Below, in pieces: positions 63,156 through 64,000 of a stretch of DNA of 64,000 nt. The notes beneath the pieces were generated by a model. That model saw nothing but the letters and a program-made list of their open reading frames with translations, was not told the DNA's origin and did not search any database. The DNA lies in NCBI RefSeq assembly GCF_009793335.1, contig NZ_WING01000003.1, positions 1,178,001 to 1,242,000 on the forward strand, written 5' to 3'. Source of the DNA: Actinomadura sp. J1-007. GTDB lineage: Bacteria > Actinomycetota > Actinomycetes > Streptosporangiales > Streptosporangiaceae. Made by a program: the position numbers and the translations under genes. Numbering within the stretch: the first letter of the stretch is position 1; each line of letters opens with the position of its first letter.

Positions 63156-63917
63156 TCACGCTGTCCCGGCGCCGTCGACCGCGATCACCGCGCCGCTCAC
63201 GAAGGCGGCCATGTCGGCGGCGAGGAACGCCACGGTGCCCGCGATGTCGCGCGGCCGGCCGATGCGGCCGAGGGGCCGGTCGGCGGCGTCCTGGTAGAAC
63301 GCGTCGACCGTTTCGCCGAGCTGGCGGGCCTCGTCGGCGAGCATCCCGGTGGCCGTGTCGCCCGGGCAGACGCAGTTGACGCGGATGTTGCGCGGTCCGT
63401 GGTCGATCGCCATCGCCCGGGTCATGTTGACCACCGCTCCCTTGGACGCACAGTACGATACGGCCTGGGCGCCGCCCTTGATGCCCCAACCGGAACCGGT
63501 GTTGATGATGCTGCCACCTCCGGCCGCCTCCATCAGGGGAATCACCCGGCTGCTCATCAGCATGATCGACTTGATGTTGACGGCCATCACCAGGTCCCAG
63601 TCGTCCTCGGTGATCTCGCACACAGTCGAGCGGCGGATGATGCCCGCGTTGTTGAACAGGATCTCCACCCCGCCGTGGACGTCGCGGGCGGTCGCGACGA
63701 CGCGTTCGCAGTCGGCGGCCTTGGAGACGTCGCAGCGCACGAAGTCCGCCGCGCCGCCCGCCTTGGTGATCTCCGCGGCGGCCTCGGCGCCGCGCTCCTC
63801 GTCGACGTCGGCGAGCACCACCGCGGCGCCGAGCTCGGCGAGCAGCCCCGCGGTGGCCCGGCCGATGCCCGACCCGGCGCCGGTGACGATGGCGCGCTTC
63901 CCGGACAGATCGATCAT
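63156..63917 (-). CDS. Short-chain dehydrogenase/reductase
   Basis: Classical SDR oxidoreductase of 253 aa. NAD(P)-binding TGAGSGIG at 12-19; an Asp after strand two (LADVDEER) favours NAD(H); NNAG; catalytic Ser in NTGSGWG and SYCASK Tyr/Lys pair; ending GAVIAVDGAGTA typical of the family. The substrate cannot be told; pairing with an FCD regulator suggests sugar-acid or similar catabolism. Start ATG 63917 with an AGAAGAA-like RBS. It lies 24 bp after a possible gene end to its right, suggesting the operon continues beyond the window. Confidence 0.93.
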   Translation of the reverse strand: MIDLSGKRAIVTGAGSGIGRATAGLLAELGAAVVLADVDEERGAEAAAEITKAGGAADFVRCDVSKAADCERVVATARDVHGGVEILFNNAGIIRRSTVCEITEDDWDLVMAVNIKSIMLMSSRVIPLMEAAGGGSIINTGSGWGIKGGAQAVSYCASKGAVVNMTRAMAIDHGPRNIRVNCVCPGDTATGMLADEARQLGETVDAFYQDAADRPLGRIGRPRDIAGTVAFLAADMAAFVSGAVIAVDGAGTA

Positions 63918-63941
63918 TTCTTCTCCTTCGTCGGACGGGTG

Positions 63942-64000
63942 TCAGCGGACGGGGTACACGGCGGTGCGGCTCCGCCCGGTGATGACGCGGACATGGCCGG
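63942..64000 (-). CDS. C-terminal fragment of an unidentified gene
   Basis: On the minus strand the frame entering at the right edge reads GHVRVITGRSRTAVYPVR and stops at TGA 63944-63942, 24 bp before the SDR start. The close spacing to the SDR gene supports a real upstream operon gene. The visible tail is too short to assign a family. Confidence 0.3.
   Translation of the reverse strand, partial: GHVRVITGRSRTAVYPVR

Overview
The window is very GC-rich, reads as actinomycete DNA throughout (GTG/ATG starts, C/G-ending codons, SARP and LAL regulators), and is mostly one modular type I polyketide synthase cluster. An Actinomadura-like producer is an inference from the kind of product predicted, not from a marker gene.

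Layout. From 49066 down to base 1, on the minus strand, lie five collinear PKS genes that are overlapping or nearly touching: loading module plus module 1, module 2, modules 3-4, modules 5-6 and modules 7-8. The last runs off the left edge inside the module 8 ketoreductase. A short divergent promoter region (49067-49173) separates them from an ABC exporter ATPase. A SARP activator follows (50720-51487), then a convergent rmlA-rmlB pair for dTDP-4-keto-6-deoxyglucose (51707-53655, minus). Next come two paralogous LAL (LuxR-type) regulators (54602-57499 and 58374-61157) with a tRNA gene with a UAA anticodon between them. A small DUF5988-like ORF is translationally coupled to the second LAL. To the right lie a GH114 lipoprotein, a GntR/FCD repressor and an SDR, which look like chromosomal flank rather than cluster genes.

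How it works together. Domain reading gives: KSQ loading (malonyl to acetyl); M1 methylmalonyl, no KR; M2 methylmalonyl, full reduction; M3 malonyl DH-KR; M4 malonyl full; M5 methylmalonyl DH-KR; M6 malonyl full; M7 methylmalonyl DH-KR; M8 malonyl, full as far as visible. The predicted chain is a methyl ketone followed by E-olefins spaced by CH2-CH2 units. That is the pattern used for epoxidation and cyclisation in monensin-type polyether ionophores. The split of modules among genes (load+1, 2, 3-4, 5-6, 7-8) also matches what I recall for monAI-monAV. The deoxysugar genes suggest a glycosylated polyether, as in several Actinomadura ionophores. Epoxidase, epoxide hydrolase, glycosyltransferase and chain-release genes are not in the window and would have to lie beyond its left edge.

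Most unusual points: a dehydratase in module 1 with no ketoreductase to feed it; a KSQ domain lacking its first strand/helix segment; a UAA-anticodon tRNA with a short (class I) variable loop sitting inside the cluster, 3.5 kb from an ORF whose start carries two TTA codons in a perfect 18-bp duplication; and palindromic operator candidates shared between the PKS/ABC promoter and the LAL promoters.
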